Shown piece after piece: positions 7,727 through 17,036 of a stretch of DNA of 64,000 bases. Numbering within the stretch: the stretch's first letter is position 1; every line of letters begins with the position of its first letter. The position numbers and the translations under genes were made by a program. The DNA is from Bacteroidota bacterium (GTDB lineage: Bacteria; Bacteroidota; Bacteroidia; 2-12-FULL-35-15), in assembly GCA_029237775.1 (NCBI GenBank), contig JAQZBR010000004.1:62001-126000 (forward strand). Direction: 5' to 3'. A model generated the notes under the pieces. It had not been told where the DNA came from, ran no database searches, and saw only the letters and a list, made by a program, of their open reading frames with translations.

Positions 7727-9994
7727 TTATGCTCTAACACTCGCGCGGATAATGTTCAATGCTCCTCCTGCTTTGAACCATTCTATCTGCTGTTCGTTAT
7801 ATGTATGATTTACTTTGATCTCATCTTTTGTTCCGTCAGCATGGCTTAATTCAAGCGTAAGCGGAGTGTTTGGTGCGAAAGAAGTAAGTCCGATAATATC
7901 AATGATGTCATCTTCCTGGATCTTTTCATAATCTGTTTTATCAAAAAATGTAAGAGCAAGCATACCTTGTTTCTTAAGATTTGTTTCATGGATCCTTGCG
8001 AAAGATTTAACCAGCACCGCACGAACTCCAAGGTGACGCGGCTCCATTGCTGCATGTTCACGGGAAGAACCTTCTCCGTAATTCTCATCACCCACGACTA
8101 AAGTACCAATATTGCTGGCTTTGTAGTGGCGCTGAACCTTAGGAACGCTTTCGTAAGTACCGGTAAGCTGGTTCTTTACGAAATCTGTTTTGTCATTGAA
8201 TGAATTCACTGCACCGATAAGCATGTTGTTGGATATGTTGTCGAGATGACCGCGGTATTTCAACCATGGACCTGCCATTGAGATATGATCCGTAGTACAT
8301 TTACCTTTCGCTTTGATCAGAAGGCGTAAACCTTTCAGATCAAAACCTTCCCATGCCGGGAATGGGTCAAGCAGCTGTAAACGATCGCTGGTTGGAGATA
8401 CAGCAACAACTACATGGCTCCCATCTTCTGCAGGAGCCTGAAATCCGGCATCTTCTACCGCAAACCCCTTTGGAGGCAATTCATATCCTGACGGAGGATC
8501 CAGTTTTACCTGTTCACCGTTTTCATTTGTTAAAAAATCGGTTAATGGATTGAAAGTTAAATCACCTGCGATTGCCATCGCAGTCACAATTTCCGGTGAC
8601 GCAACAAAAGCAAATGTATTTGGATTTCCATCGGCACGCTTCGCAAAGTTCCTGTTGAAGGAATGGATGATCGTATTCTTCTCCTGCTTCTCAGCACCCA
8701 TTCTATCCCACATTCCGATACATGGCCCGCATGCATTTGTAAATACTTTTGCTCCGATCTGATCAAAAACATCAAGGAAGCCATCGCGCTTAATGGTGTA
8801 GCGAATCTGCTCAGAACCCGGATTGATCAGGTATTCTGATTTTGATTTAAGATTTTTTGCTGAAACCTGTTTAGCAAGACTTACAGCTCTTGATATATCT
8901 TCATAAGAAGAGTTCGTACAAGACCCTAATAAACCAACAGAGATCTTTAAAGGCCAGCCATTTTTAATCGCTTCCTCTTTTAATTTAGAAATTGGTGTTG
9001 CAAGATCCGGAGTAAAAGGACCATTTACGTGAGGCTCCAATGTTGAAAGATCTATTTCTATAACCTGATCAAAATATTTCTCAGGATCTTCATAAACTTC
9101 CGGATCCGCAGTTAAATGCTCTTTCACTTTATTTGCAAGGTCAGCAACATCCGCACGGCTAGTAGCGCGCAGGTAACGTTCCATTGACTCATCATAACCG
9201 AAAGTTGATGTGGTAGCTCCAATTTCAGCACCCATATTACAGATAGTACCTTTTCCGGTACAGCTCATGGATGTGGCACCTTCGCCAAAATATTCAACGA
9301 TTGCGCCAGTTCCGCCTTTAACGGTCAGGATGCCTGCAACTTTAAGAATAACATCTTTCGGAGCAGTCCAGCCATTTAATTTTCCTGTTAATTTAACTCC
9401 TATCAGCTTTGGAAATTTTAACTCCCATGCTAATCCCGCCATTACATCACAGGCATCAGCTCCACCAACACCGATGGCAATCATTCCAAGACCGCCTGCA
9501 TTCACTGTATGTGAATCAGTTCCGATCATCATCCCTCCCGGGAATGCGTAATTTTCAAGTACCACCTGGTGAATGATCCCGGCACCCGGTTTCCAGAAAC
9601 CGATACCGTATTTATTTGAAACAGAACCAAGAAAATCAAAAACTTCCTTGCTCTCCTGAGTGGCAAAACTAAGATCTTTTGCAGCACCGTCTTTTGCTGT
9701 GATCAGGTGGTCACAGTGAACGGTAGAAGGAACAGCCACTTTCGGACGGCCGGCCTGCATGAACTGAAGAAGGGCCATTTGGGCTGTAGCATCCTGCATA
9801 GCAACACGATCCGGAGCGAAATCCACATATGACTTCCCTCTACCGAAATTATCCTGCTTTTGATCTGCGTGAAGATGAGCGTATAATATTTTTTCAGTCA
9901 GTGTAAGCGGATGTCCAACCAATTTGCGTGCTGAGGCAACCTTTGCAGGAAGTTTCTCATAAACTTCTCTGATCATCTCAATGTCAAAAGCCAT
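7727..9994 (-). CDS. acn: Aconitate hydratase
   Basis: 755 aa, the length and type of mitochondrial aconitase rather than the ~890 aa AcnA or AcnB forms. It interconverts citrate and isocitrate through cis-aconitate in the TCA cycle. The three [4Fe-4S] cysteines are visible in [16 protein letters not shown] and [12 protein letters not shown], with the substrate-binding serine and arginine region [20 protein letters not shown] in the swivelling C-terminal domain. It is a single-gene unit: own promoter box 70 bases upstream and a strong terminator downstream. No gltA or icd is adjacent. Confidence 0.97.
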   Translation of the reverse strand: MAFDIEMIREVYEKLPAKVASARKLVGHPLTLTEKILYAHLHADQKQDNFGRGKSYVDFAPDRVAMQDATAQMALLQFMQAGRPKVAVPSTVHCDHLITAKDGAAKDLSFATQESKEVFDFLGSVSNKYGIGFWKPGAGIIHQVVLENYAFPGGMMIGTDSHTVNAGGLGMIAIGVGGADACDVMAGLAWELKFPKLIGVKLTGKLNGWTAPKDVILKVAGILTVKGGTGAIVEYFGEGATSMSCTGKGTICNMGAEIGATTSTFGYDESMERYLRATSRADVADLANKVKEHLTADPEVYEDPEKYFDQVIEIDLSTLEPHVNGPFTPDLATPISKLKEEAIKNGWPLKISVGLLGSCTNSSYEDISRAVSLAKQVSAKNLKSKSEYLINPGSEQIRYTIKRDGFLDVFDQIGAKVFTNACGPCIGMWDRMGAEKQEKNTIIHSFNRNFAKRADGNPNTFAFVASPEIVTAMAIAGDLTFNPLTDFLTNENGEQVKLDPPSGYELPPKGFAVEDAGFQAPAEDGSHVVVAVSPTSDRLQLLDPFPAWEGFDLKGLRLLIKAKGKCTTDHISMAGPWLKYRGHLDNISNNMLIGAVNSFNDKTDFVKNQLTGTYESVPKVQRHYKASNIGTLVVGDENYGEGSSREHAAMEPRHLGVRAVLVKSFARIHETNLKKQGMLALTFFDKTDYEKIQEDDIIDIIGLTSFAPNTPLTLELSHADGTKDEIKVNHTYNEQQIEWFKAGGALNIIRASVRA

Positions 9995-10067
9995 AATCTT
10001 GTGTTTTTTGATTTGTATTTAAAGTAAAATATGTTCTATTCTGAAGGGATCGGAAGCGATTCCTTTG

Positions 10068-10075
10068 CAAATTTA
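10068..10075 (-). promoter_or_regulatory. TAnnTTTG -7 box for acn
   Basis: TAAATTTG on the minus strand, exact consensus, giving a 5' untranslated leader of roughly 65 bases before the acn ATG at 9994. Confidence 0.6.
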
Positions 10076-10095
10076 GCAATTCCCGCCTTTTTTTC

Positions 10096-10130
10096 CAATA
10101 AAAAAGGGGCTATTTTTCCAATGCCCCTTT
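10096..10130 (-). terminator. Intrinsic terminator of the ankyrin gene
   Basis: AAAGGGGC pairs with GCCCCTTT across a 12-base loop, followed by TTTTTT on the minus strand. The left arm is formed by the last codons of the ankyrin gene and its stop codon lies in the loop. Confidence 0.8.
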
Positions 10131-10967
10131 AGTTTTAAGATAATTTATGATGCTTATCTCACCCTTATCCTGCGCCATCTTCAGCGGTGTGTCATCAAAA
10201 TCATTTTTTGCATTTATATCAGCGCCTTTTTCAACAAGGTACTGAACCAACTCAAGCTTATTCGCTCTCACAGCGCATAATAGCGGGGTATTCCCACCAT
10301 CATCCTTATCGGTGATCTTGCAACCTTTCGACAAAAAGAACTCTGTCAACTCTCTATCGGGCGCGGGCTTATCCTTTGCCGGCTTAGTTGAAGAAACGTA
10401 CAGAATTGTTTTATGCAAAGGATGGATATTTTCAGGCTTCGTCCAGCTTGCACCTTTATTGATAAGATATTTCACCAGTTCCGGCTGTGAGTTTGTCAAT
10501 GCGATCTCCAGGGGAGTGGAGGTCATTGTTTCATCTTCATTATTCAACAAGCCCGGGTTCTTCTTAAGAGCAGCTTCCACCATGTTTACGTTACCATTCT
10601 TCACATAATCAAGAAATTTCGTGTCATCAAAGAAAGAGATCTCAACCAGCTTCGTTTCTCCTGACTTAGCATTGATAGTTCTTTTGTAAGTGGATTTTTT
10701 ATCTGTTGAAACAGCCTCGATCGTATTGTCTCCCACTTTCAAAGGGACTTCGACAGGAGTATAGGCCTTAACGACAACGAGCTTTGCTCCACCGTTGATC
10801 TTAACATTACAATCAAGATCAGCAGCAATTGTACCTTTTGCTGTTCCCTTTGCAGCTGCCGCTGAAGCAGATGCAGATGGTTTTTTTGGAGGCTGGGAGT
10901 ATGAAAAATTAAAGAGAACAATAAATATCAGCGCCAGTATAATTTTAGCGGTATTTTTAAGAAGCAT
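10110..10967 (-). CDS. Secreted ankyrin-repeat protein with PEGA-like domain
   Basis: 285 aa from the chosen ATG at 10967. Residues 1-25 (MLLKNTAKIILALIFIVLFN, then FSYSQ) form a signal peptide; an Ala/Ser/Lys-rich low-complexity linker follows. Residues about 45-110 resemble a PEGA-type beta domain (VPLKVGDNTIEAVSTDKKST). Residues about 115-285 hold ankyrin repeats (TPLEIALTNSQPELVKYLIN, NTPLLCAVRANKLELVQYLV, DTPLKMAQDKGEISIINYLK). Upstream in-frame ATGs at 11018 and 11036 are possible starts (11036 follows an A-rich run), while the earliest, 11162, lies inside the divergent permease gene and is rejected. Likely a periplasmic protein-protein interaction protein; partner unknown. Confidence 0.8.
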   Translation of the reverse strand: MLLKNTAKIILALIFIVLFNFSYSQPPKKPSASASAAAAKGTAKGTIAADLDCNVKINGGAKLVVVKAYTPVEVPLKVGDNTIEAVSTDKKSTYKRTINAKSGETKLVEISFFDDTKFLDYVKNGNVNMVEAALKKNPGLLNNEDETMTSTPLEIALTNSQPELVKYLINKGASWTKPENIHPLHKTILYVSSTKPAKDKPAPDRELTEFFLSKGCKITDKDDGGNTPLLCAVRANKLELVQYLVEKGADINAKNDFDDTPLKMAQDKGEISIINYLKTKGALEK

Positions 10968-11092
10968 GGGAAGGTGTTTTTTAAAATCGATATAAATATA
11001 CTTTTTTATCGCGTCCATTATGCCTGTTAAATCCATTTTTTTTTGATTTTTTATAAACCAAGCCGTTAAATGCGGCACTATTAATACTTTAT

Positions 11093-11100
11093 TACCTTTG
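11093..11100 (+). promoter_or_regulatory. TAnnTTTG -7 box for the MacB-like permease
   Basis: TACCTTTG, exact consensus, 12 bases before the ATG at 11113. Confidence 0.6.
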
Positions 11101-11112
11101 CCATCAACGCAC

Positions 11113-12360
11113 ATGTCAAAAAATCTCGTCCGGGAAAATATAAGAATCTCTTTGAAAGCCATCAGCAGTCAAAAACTGCGGACCGCTCTTACAATGCTGA
11201 TCATTTCCATTGGTATCTTATCTCTTGTGGGGACGCTTACTGCAATTGACGCCATTAAAGCGTCCATCAACAGCAACTTCACAAGGATGGGGGCCAATAC
11301 ATTTACCATCAGGAACAAGAACATGACTGTCAGGATCGGAAATAAAGGTAAGGGCCCTAAAACTTACAGGCAGATCACATACGATGAAGCCGTGCGCTTT
11401 GGAAGAGAGTACGACTTTCCTGCATACCCTTCTGTTTCAACAATGGCTTCCGGAGCGGCAACAATCAAATTCGAATCAAAAAAAACCAATCCCAATATCC
11501 GTGTATTTGGCGGTGATATAAATTACATGGCAACTTCCGGATATGAAATGGAAAAAGGAAGAAATTTTTCTGCCCAGGATGTGGAATACGGTAAACATGT
11601 AGTGATACTTGGAAAAGATGTGGTTGATGCTTTATTCGGAAAAAAAACAGATCCCATAGATCAGATCATAACGATCGGAAGCGGAAAATATAAAGTTATC
11701 GGTGTTCTAAAGTCAAAGGGTAACAGCGTTGGTTTCGGTGGCGATAAGGTCTCTATCATTCCGCTGAATAATGTTCGTCAATATTTTTCAAGACCAAACA
11801 TGTCGTTCACAATAAACGTGATGACCAACAGTCCTCAGCAAATGGAAGCCGCCATAAGTGAAGCAACGGGTAAATTCAGAATCGTGAGAGGATTATCAGC
11901 CGGTGAAGAAGATGATTTTGAGATCACCAAAAGTGATAACCTCGCGAACCTGCTGATAGAGAATACTCAGAAAGTAACAGCGGGCGCTACGTTCATAGGC
12001 ATCATCACACTTCTTGGCGCAGCCATCGGATTGATGAATATCATGCTCGTTTCAGTAAGCGAACGAACCCGTGAGATAGGAATCAGAAAAGCTGTTGGAG
12101 CTAATCATAAAACTATCCGTAATCAATTCCTTGTTGAAGCAATTGTAATTTGTCAGCTCGGAGGGATCTTCGGAATTTTATTATCCATCATTCTGGGAAA
12201 TATATTTTCATTCCTTGTGCTCCAGGGTAGCTTTATAATGCCTTGGGCATGGACCATTCTCGGATTTTCAATTTGTATGATCGTTGGATTGATCTCGGGT
12301 TTGTATCCTGCAGTGAAGGCAAGCAGATTAGATCCAATCGAGTCACTGAGGTTTGAATAA
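11113..12360 (+). CDS. MacB/FtsX-family ABC transporter permease
   Basis: 415 aa. It begins with the ISLKAISSQKLRTALTMLII segment of MacB-type permeases (first membrane helix), followed by a ~230-residue periplasmic MacB_PCD domain and a C-terminal FtsX domain with three helices (FIGIITLLGAAIGLMNIMLV, SVSERTREIGIRKAVGA, and the ISGLYPAVKASRLDPIESLR end). Such permeases do not move substrate through a channel; they act as mechanotransducers for lipoprotein release, peptide or antibiotic efflux. No ATP-binding partner or membrane-fusion protein is adjacent, so the role is open. The TTG at 11098 lies inside the promoter and is not the start. Confidence 0.9.
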   Translation: MSKNLVRENIRISLKAISSQKLRTALTMLIISIGILSLVGTLTAIDAIKASINSNFTRMGANTFTIRNKNMTVRIGNKGKGPKTYRQITYDEAVRFGREYDFPAYPSVSTMASGAATIKFESKKTNPNIRVFGGDINYMATSGYEMEKGRNFSAQDVEYGKHVVILGKDVVDALFGKKTDPIDQIITIGSGKYKVIGVLKSKGNSVGFGGDKVSIIPLNNVRQYFSRPNMSFTINVMTNSPQQMEAAISEATGKFRIVRGLSAGEEDDFEITKSDNLANLLIENTQKVTAGATFIGIITLLGAAIGLMNIMLVSVSERTREIGIRKAVGANHKTIRNQFLVEAIVICQLGGIFGILLSIILGNIFSFLVLQGSFIMPWAWTILGFSICMIVGLISGLYPAVKASRLDPIESLRFE

Positions 12361-12380
12361 TTGCGATCTGTGTGCAAGAG

Positions 12381-12436
12381 TCATCCTGAACTTGTTTCAG
12401 GATCCGCGCGCAGATTCTGAAACAAGTTCAGAATGA
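12381..12436. repeat. REP-like palindromic intergenic repeat
   Basis: Two 24-base arms, positions 12381-12404 (TCATCCTGAACTTGTTTCAG then GATC) and 12413-12436 (GATTCTGAAACAAGTTCAGA then ATGA), are imperfect reverse complements separated by CGCGCGCA. The arm sequence is the motif (TCATTCTGAACTTGTTTCAGAATC type) that I know as a dispersed palindrome in many bacterial genomes. It lies between the convergent permease and dtd genes and may act as their shared terminator. Confidence 0.75.
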
Positions 12437-12460
12437 CTAACCCACCTCTCCTTAATAAAA

Positions 12461-12913
12461 TCACTCTCTGTTTTTACTGTCAATAATAATTGTTACAGGT
12501 CCATCATTGAGCAACTTTACTTTCATATCTGCACCAAATTCTCCTGTCTGAACAGGCTTTCCGAGATCGAGCTCTAATCTTTCTATCATTTTCTCATACA
12601 AGGGAATTGCGATCTCAGGCCTGGCAGCTTTAATGTACGAAGGGCGATTACCCTTTTTTGTAGAAGCGTGTAATGTGAATTGTGATACTAAAAGTATATC
12701 GCCTTCAACATCTTTTACTGAAACATTCATCACACCGGAATCATCATTAAAGATCCTCAAATTACAGATCTTTGAGCTTAGCCACTCAATATCTTCTTCT
12801 GAATCTGCATCCTCAATGCCAAGTAAAATAAGCAATCCCGGCCCAATCGAGCTTTTTATTTTTTCATCGATTGTTACGGAAGATTTTGCGACACGTTGAA
12901 TGACAACTTTCAT
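12461..12913 (-). CDS. dtd: D-aminoacyl-tRNA deacylase
   Basis: 150 aa, the standard DTD length. It removes D-amino acids (and glycine from tRNA-Ala) mischarged onto tRNA. Both active-site signatures are seen: LLVSQFTLHASTKKGNRPSY (SQFTL with the Gly-Asn-Arg-Pro block) and the cross-subunit GPVTIIID near the C-terminus, which contains the Gly-cisPro pair responsible for L-amino-acid rejection. It starts 12 bases after the rsgA stop and is probably in the same operon, linking two translation-quality genes. Confidence 0.96.
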   Translation of the reverse strand: MKVVIQRVAKSSVTIDEKIKSSIGPGLLILLGIEDADSEEDIEWLSSKICNLRIFNDDSGVMNVSVKDVEGDILLVSQFTLHASTKKGNRPSYIKAARPEIAIPLYEKMIERLELDLGKPVQTGEFGADMKVKLLNDGPVTIIIDSKNRE

Positions 12914-12925
12914 TGATGGGAAATA

Positions 12926-13861
12926 TTAATCCTTGTAATCAATTTCCAGTTCTTCACCGTTAATGATACTCAGATAACTGTTATAACGGGAAACAGCAAT
13001 CTCACCGCTTTCGACTGCAGCAAGAACTGCACATTTAGGTTCGTTAACATGAAGACAGTTGTTGAATTTGCATTCTCCTTTGATTGCAAAAAATTCAGGG
13101 AAATAATCTGTGATCTCCTCTTTTGCCATATCAACCAAGCCAAGTTCCTTGATCCCAGGAGTGTCAACAATAAATCCTCCGTAACTTAACTTATGCATTT
13201 CGGCAAAGGTTGTGGTATGTTTTCCTTTTGAATGTGCGTCAGAGATCTCGCCTGTTTTAAGATCCAGTGTTTCATCCATTGCATTCGCAAGTGTTGATTT
13301 ACCCACACCCGAATGTCCGGCAATCAACGTGATCTTATCTTTCGTCAGCTCTTTCAGCACCTCGATATCTTTTTTTTCTGTTGCAGAAACCTTATAACAC
13401 CGGTAACCGATCTTCTCATAGATACCAATAAATTTATTCAGTATTTCCAGGTTCACAGGATCATTCTCGAAAAGATCGATCTTATTAAAAACAATAATAG
13501 CAGTTATTCTGTAAGCTTCGGCAGTCAGAAGAAATCTATCAATAAAACCTGGCGATGTACGAGGGAAAGCAAGCGTAGCAATGATCATGGCCTGATCAAC
13601 ATTGGCTGCAAGAATGTGCGCCTGTTTGGATAAATTGATCGATTTTCTGATTATGTAATTCTTACGTTCTTCAATTTTATGGATCACCCCTCTTCCATCG
13701 GCTTCCATTTCATACTCTACCTTATCTCCGACAGCAATGGGATTGGTTGTTTTTATTCCCTTGATTCTGAACAGTCCTTTGATTCGGCACTCTATAACAG
13801 CCCCTTCATCATTAAGCACCTGATACCAGCTTCCCGTTGATTTTATTACAATACCGTTCAT
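12926..13861 (-). CDS. rsgA: Small ribosomal subunit biogenesis GTPase RsgA (YjeQ)
   Basis: 311 aa. It has the circularly permuted GTPase order typical of RsgA: an N-terminal OB fold (residues about 1-70), then NKIDLF (G4), the P-loop GHSGVGKSTLANAM, and DTPGIKELGL (G3), followed by a C-terminal zinc knuckle (CKFNNCLHVNEPKC: three Cys and one His). RsgA tests and completes late 30S assembly. It is the first gene of an rsgA-dtd pair and has a TAAATTTG box 24 bases before its ATG. Confidence 0.96.
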   Translation of the reverse strand: MNGIVIKSTGSWYQVLNDEGAVIECRIKGLFRIKGIKTTNPIAVGDKVEYEMEADGRGVIHKIEERKNYIIRKSINLSKQAHILAANVDQAMIIATLAFPRTSPGFIDRFLLTAEAYRITAIIVFNKIDLFENDPVNLEILNKFIGIYEKIGYRCYKVSATEKKDIEVLKELTKDKITLIAGHSGVGKSTLANAMDETLDLKTGEISDAHSKGKHTTTFAEMHKLSYGGFIVDTPGIKELGLVDMAKEEITDYFPEFFAIKGECKFNNCLHVNEPKCAVLAAVESGEIAVSRYNSYLSIINGEELEIDYKD

Positions 13862-13884
13862 AACAATTCACACAATTTAGAAAA

Positions 13885-13892
13885 CAAATTTA
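13885..13892 (-). promoter_or_regulatory. TAnnTTTG -7 box for rsgA-dtd
   Basis: TAAATTTG on the minus strand, exact consensus, 23 bases before the rsgA ATG. Confidence 0.6.
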
Positions 13893-13903
13893 TCAAAAAG
13901 AAT

Positions 13904-13911
13904 TAGCTTTG
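13904..13911 (+). promoter_or_regulatory. TAnnTTTG box upstream of gldA
   Basis: TAGCTTTG, exact consensus on the plus strand. It is 111 bases before the gldA ATG, with the ACGAAT repeat cluster inside the presumed leader, so its use for gldA is less certain than for closer boxes. Confidence 0.4.
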
Positions 13912-13915
13912 TACT

Positions 13916-13974
13916 ACGAATACGAATGAATACGAATATATTCAACGAATACGAATCATTACGAATTTACGAAT
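13916..13974. repeat. Cluster of seven ACGAAT hexamers
   Basis: ACGAAT occurs at 13916, 13922, 13932, 13945, 13951, 13961 and 13969, all in the same orientation, within 59 bases of the rsgA-gldA intergenic region. Spacing varies from 6 to 13 bases. This is too regular to be chance but is not a CRISPR (no constant repeat/spacer units). Confidence 0.8.
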
Positions 13975-14022
13975 CTGCGTTTGCAAAAACAGTACATCTC
14001 CGCCTAAATCTTAATTATATAA

Positions 14023-14931
14023 ATGTCAATTTCAGTTAATAATATTTCCAAGATCTATGGTGATCAAAAAGCCATTGATAATATTTCTTTTGAAGTTGGA
14101 GAAGCAGAGATCGTGGGATTTCTTGGGCCGAATGGTGCAGGCAAATCCACGATGATGAAGATCCTCACCTGCTTCATCCCTCAAACTTCAGGGAAAGCAA
14201 GTGTTTGCGGTTATGATGTGGCGGAACAAAGTCTGGAGGTACGCAAACAGGTAGGATATCTTCCCGAACATAACCCTTTGTATCTCGACATGTATGTAAA
14301 GGAATATCTTGAATTCATAGCAGGATTACATCACATCAAAAATCCTAAGAACAGAATCGCGGAGATGATAGAGATGACAGGACTGCAGGTTGAACAGAAG
14401 AAAAAGATCGGAGCGTTGTCGAAAGGATATCGCCAGCGTGTAGGACTTGCGCAAGCTTTGATACATGACCCTAAGGTACTTATTCTTGATGAGCCTACAA
14501 CGGGGCTTGATCCAAATCAGCTTGCTGAGATAAGGAATCTTATCATCCAGGTTGGAAAACAAAAAACGGTGATGCTTTCAACGCATATCATGCAGGAAGT
14601 TGAAGCGATGTGTGACCGTGTGATCATTATCAATAAGGGAAAAATCGTTGCGAACAGCGATACGGAGAGCTTACAGAAATCACAGATCGAAAACAAATAT
14701 TATATCACCGTAGAGTTTGACAGGCCTGCGAATACCAGAACCCTGAGAAGTCTCGATCATGTCACTGACGCAAAGAATATAAAAGATAACGTATGGCTTA
14801 TTGAAGTTAAGGGTGAAAAAGATATCCGGCCGGAAGTGTTTCAGTATGCGGTTAAAAATGGACTTGCGGTTCTTACATTAAACAAGGAAGAACAAAAACT
14901 GGAAGATGTATTTAAAAAGCTAACGAAATAA
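14023..14931 (+). CDS. gldA: ABC transporter ATP-binding protein GldA
   Basis: 302 aa. The N-terminal ATPase domain has Walker A GFLGPNGAGKSTMMK, Q-loop GYLPEHNPLYLDMYVKEYL, signature LSKGYRQRVGLAQAL, Walker B VLILDEPTTGLD and the switch His in STHIMQEVEAM. The Q-loop region and the ~80-residue C-terminal extension match GldA of Flavobacterium, where GldA works with the membrane proteins GldF and GldG in gliding motility. Those partners are not next to it here, so GldA assignment rests on sequence resemblance. Next gene downstream is an M13 peptidase 27 bases away. Confidence 0.85.
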   Translation: MSISVNNISKIYGDQKAIDNISFEVGEAEIVGFLGPNGAGKSTMMKILTCFIPQTSGKASVCGYDVAEQSLEVRKQVGYLPEHNPLYLDMYVKEYLEFIAGLHHIKNPKNRIAEMIEMTGLQVEQKKKIGALSKGYRQRVGLAQALIHDPKVLILDEPTTGLDPNQLAEIRNLIIQVGKQKTVMLSTHIMQEVEAMCDRVIIINKGKIVANSDTESLQKSQIENKYYITVEFDRPANTRTLRSLDHVTDAKNIKDNVWLIEVKGEKDIRPEVFQYAVKNGLAVLTLNKEEQKLEDVFKKLTK

Positions 14932-14958
14932 TTGCACAACAGAGAACAAAACATATTT

Positions 14959-17019
14959 ATGAAAATCAACACTTCTTCCCTATTTACTATCGCACTGACA
15001 ACAATTTTCATTGGCTGTAATTCGGACAAAAAAAATCAGAGCAGTGAATCCAGTCCATTCGTTGATCCTATAACATCGCACATAGATTCATCCATTGCCC
15101 CACAGCAGAATTTCTACATGTTTGCCAATAATGGCTGGTTCAAACAACATCCAATTCCTTCTTCGGAAAGCAGTAATGGAATATTCAGAACTATTCAGGA
15201 TACTATCAATGAAGCAGTAAAAAGAATTTGTGAAAGTTCTGCAGCAGATACAAAAGCACCAAAGGGAAGTAACAAGCAAAAGATCGGTGATTTCTATTTC
15301 AGCGGACTTGATACTTTGAATATTGAAAAAACCGGAATAAGCCCATTAAAAGAGGAGCTTTCCAATATCGATAAGATCAAAAATATTCCTGAGCTTTTAA
15401 CCGAGTTAGCTCGAATGCACAGAATGCAAGCCGGATGTATGTTCCGCTTCAATATCAGCAAAGATGAAAAACAAAGCTCTCAATATGTAGTTGCCTTGGG
15501 ACAAAGCGCATTAGGATTACCTGAGAGAGATTATTATTTCAATACAGACTCGAGAACTTCAGAAATAAGAAATGAGTATGTTTCTCACATCAGCAAAATG
15601 TTTCAGCTTACTGGATTAAAGACGGAAGAAGCAGACAAGAACAGTAAGAACATCATGACTATTGAAACTACACTTGCAAAAGCCTGCAGGAAGATGGAAG
15701 ACCTGCGCGATCCGTATAAGAACTACAACAAAATGACTGTTGCAGCTCTGAATAAATTAACACCTTCAATTGAGTGGAACGACATGTTCAGCAAGCTTGG
15801 TGTAAAAAGTGTTGACTCCGTGGTAGTAGGACAGCCTGAGTTTTTTACTGCGCTGGATAAAGGTTTGAAACAATTCAGCATCGAAGACTGGAAAACTTAT
15901 CTGAAATGGAATGTATATGATAGCTATGCTAACTTCCTGACCAAGCCTATTGCCGATGAACATTTTCATTTTTATGCAACTGTGCTTGAAGGAATAAAAG
16001 AGCAAAAGCCTCGTTGGAAAAAAATTGTTGAAAACACCGATGGTTATCTTGGTGAGCTTGTCGGCCAGGTTTACGTAGAGGAATATCTTCCGAAAGGAAC
16101 AAAGGAAAAATTACTTGAGATCGGTAATAACATTCGCGATGTATACCGCGATCACATTAAGCAGCTTGACTGGATGAGTCCCGAAACTAAAGAAAAGGCA
16201 TTGGTAAAGCTTAACAAAATTTCAATGAAAGTTGGTTATCCCGATAAGTGGAAAGACATGAGCAATCTTGAGATCTCACGGGACAGCTATCTTCAGAATG
16301 TGATCAATGTAAATAAATGGAATTATAATTATACGATCAACAAGTACGGCAAGCCAGTCGATCGTAGCGAATGGGAAATGTATCCTCAGACATACAATGC
16401 TTATTATGATCCCACGAATAATGAGATCTGCGTTCCGGCATGCAATATTATTGTTCCCGGATTTGAAGGAAGAATGCCTGATGATGCAGTGTTGTATGGT
16501 ATCATTGGAGGCTCAACTTTCGGACACGAAATCACGCACGGTTTTGATGACCAGGGGAGCTTGTATGATGAGAATGGAAATCTACGTGACTGGTGGACCA
16601 AAGAAGATCGCGAAAAATTTGTTGCAAAAACAAAACTGATCGTTGAGCAGTTCAATAATTATGTTGTTCTTGACAGCCTGCATTTAAAAGGCTCAAACAC
16701 ACAAGGTGAGAACATTGCTGATCTGGGAGGTGTCATCATGGGATTGGAGGCATTTCATAAAACAGAGCAGGGGAAATCAAAAGAACTCATCAATGGCTAT
16801 ACTCCTGACCAGCGCTATTTCCTGGCTTATGCTTATGCCTGGATGGTGAATAAAACAGATGCTTCTTTGGCAAAGCAGGTGATGAGTAATGAGCATGCAC
16901 CTTCCGAATTTCGCGTGATCGGGCCACTTTCCGATATTGATGCTTTTTACCAAGCTTTCAATGTAAAAGAAGGTGATGCAATGTACAGGCCGGATAGTTT
17001 GAGGGTGAAGATCTGGTAG
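14959..17019 (+). CDS. M13-family (neprilysin/PepO-like) zinc metallopeptidase lipoprotein
   Basis: 686 aa from the ATG at 14959. Residues 1-21 form a lipoprotein signal (IFIGC lipobox, Cys then NSDKK), so the enzyme is probably anchored in the outer or inner membrane facing the periplasm. Peptidase_M13_N spans about 40-420 and the catalytic domain follows, with zinc ligands in GHEITHGFDD (HExxH at 523-527) and ENIADLGG (the third ligand Glu), plus the NAYYDP and CNIIVPG substrate-pocket blocks. M13 enzymes cut small peptides. The frame continues upstream to a TTG at 14932, which would spoil the signal peptide. Confidence 0.94.
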   Translation: MKINTSSLFTIALTTIFIGCNSDKKNQSSESSPFVDPITSHIDSSIAPQQNFYMFANNGWFKQHPIPSSESSNGIFRTIQDTINEAVKRICESSAADTKAPKGSNKQKIGDFYFSGLDTLNIEKTGISPLKEELSNIDKIKNIPELLTELARMHRMQAGCMFRFNISKDEKQSSQYVVALGQSALGLPERDYYFNTDSRTSEIRNEYVSHISKMFQLTGLKTEEADKNSKNIMTIETTLAKACRKMEDLRDPYKNYNKMTVAALNKLTPSIEWNDMFSKLGVKSVDSVVVGQPEFFTALDKGLKQFSIEDWKTYLKWNVYDSYANFLTKPIADEHFHFYATVLEGIKEQKPRWKKIVENTDGYLGELVGQVYVEEYLPKGTKEKLLEIGNNIRDVYRDHIKQLDWMSPETKEKALVKLNKISMKVGYPDKWKDMSNLEISRDSYLQNVINVNKWNYNYTINKYGKPVDRSEWEMYPQTYNAYYDPTNNEICVPACNIIVPGFEGRMPDDAVLYGIIGGSTFGHEITHGFDDQGSLYDENGNLRDWWTKEDREKFVAKTKLIVEQFNNYVVLDSLHLKGSNTQGENIADLGGVIMGLEAFHKTEQGKSKELINGYTPDQRYFLAYAYAWMVNKTDASLAKQVMSNEHAPSEFRVIGPLSDIDAFYQAFNVKEGDAMYRPDSLRVKIW

Positions 17020-17036
17020 ATAAGTTCACTATGGAG

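Noticed and set aside
11036-11162. Longer N-terminus of the ankyrin protein from 11162
   Set aside because: It would overlap the divergent permease gene and its promoter, and place the signal peptide about 70 residues inside the protein.
13916-13974. CRISPR array
   Set aside because: The hexamers have no constant long repeat or spacer length, and no cas genes are present.
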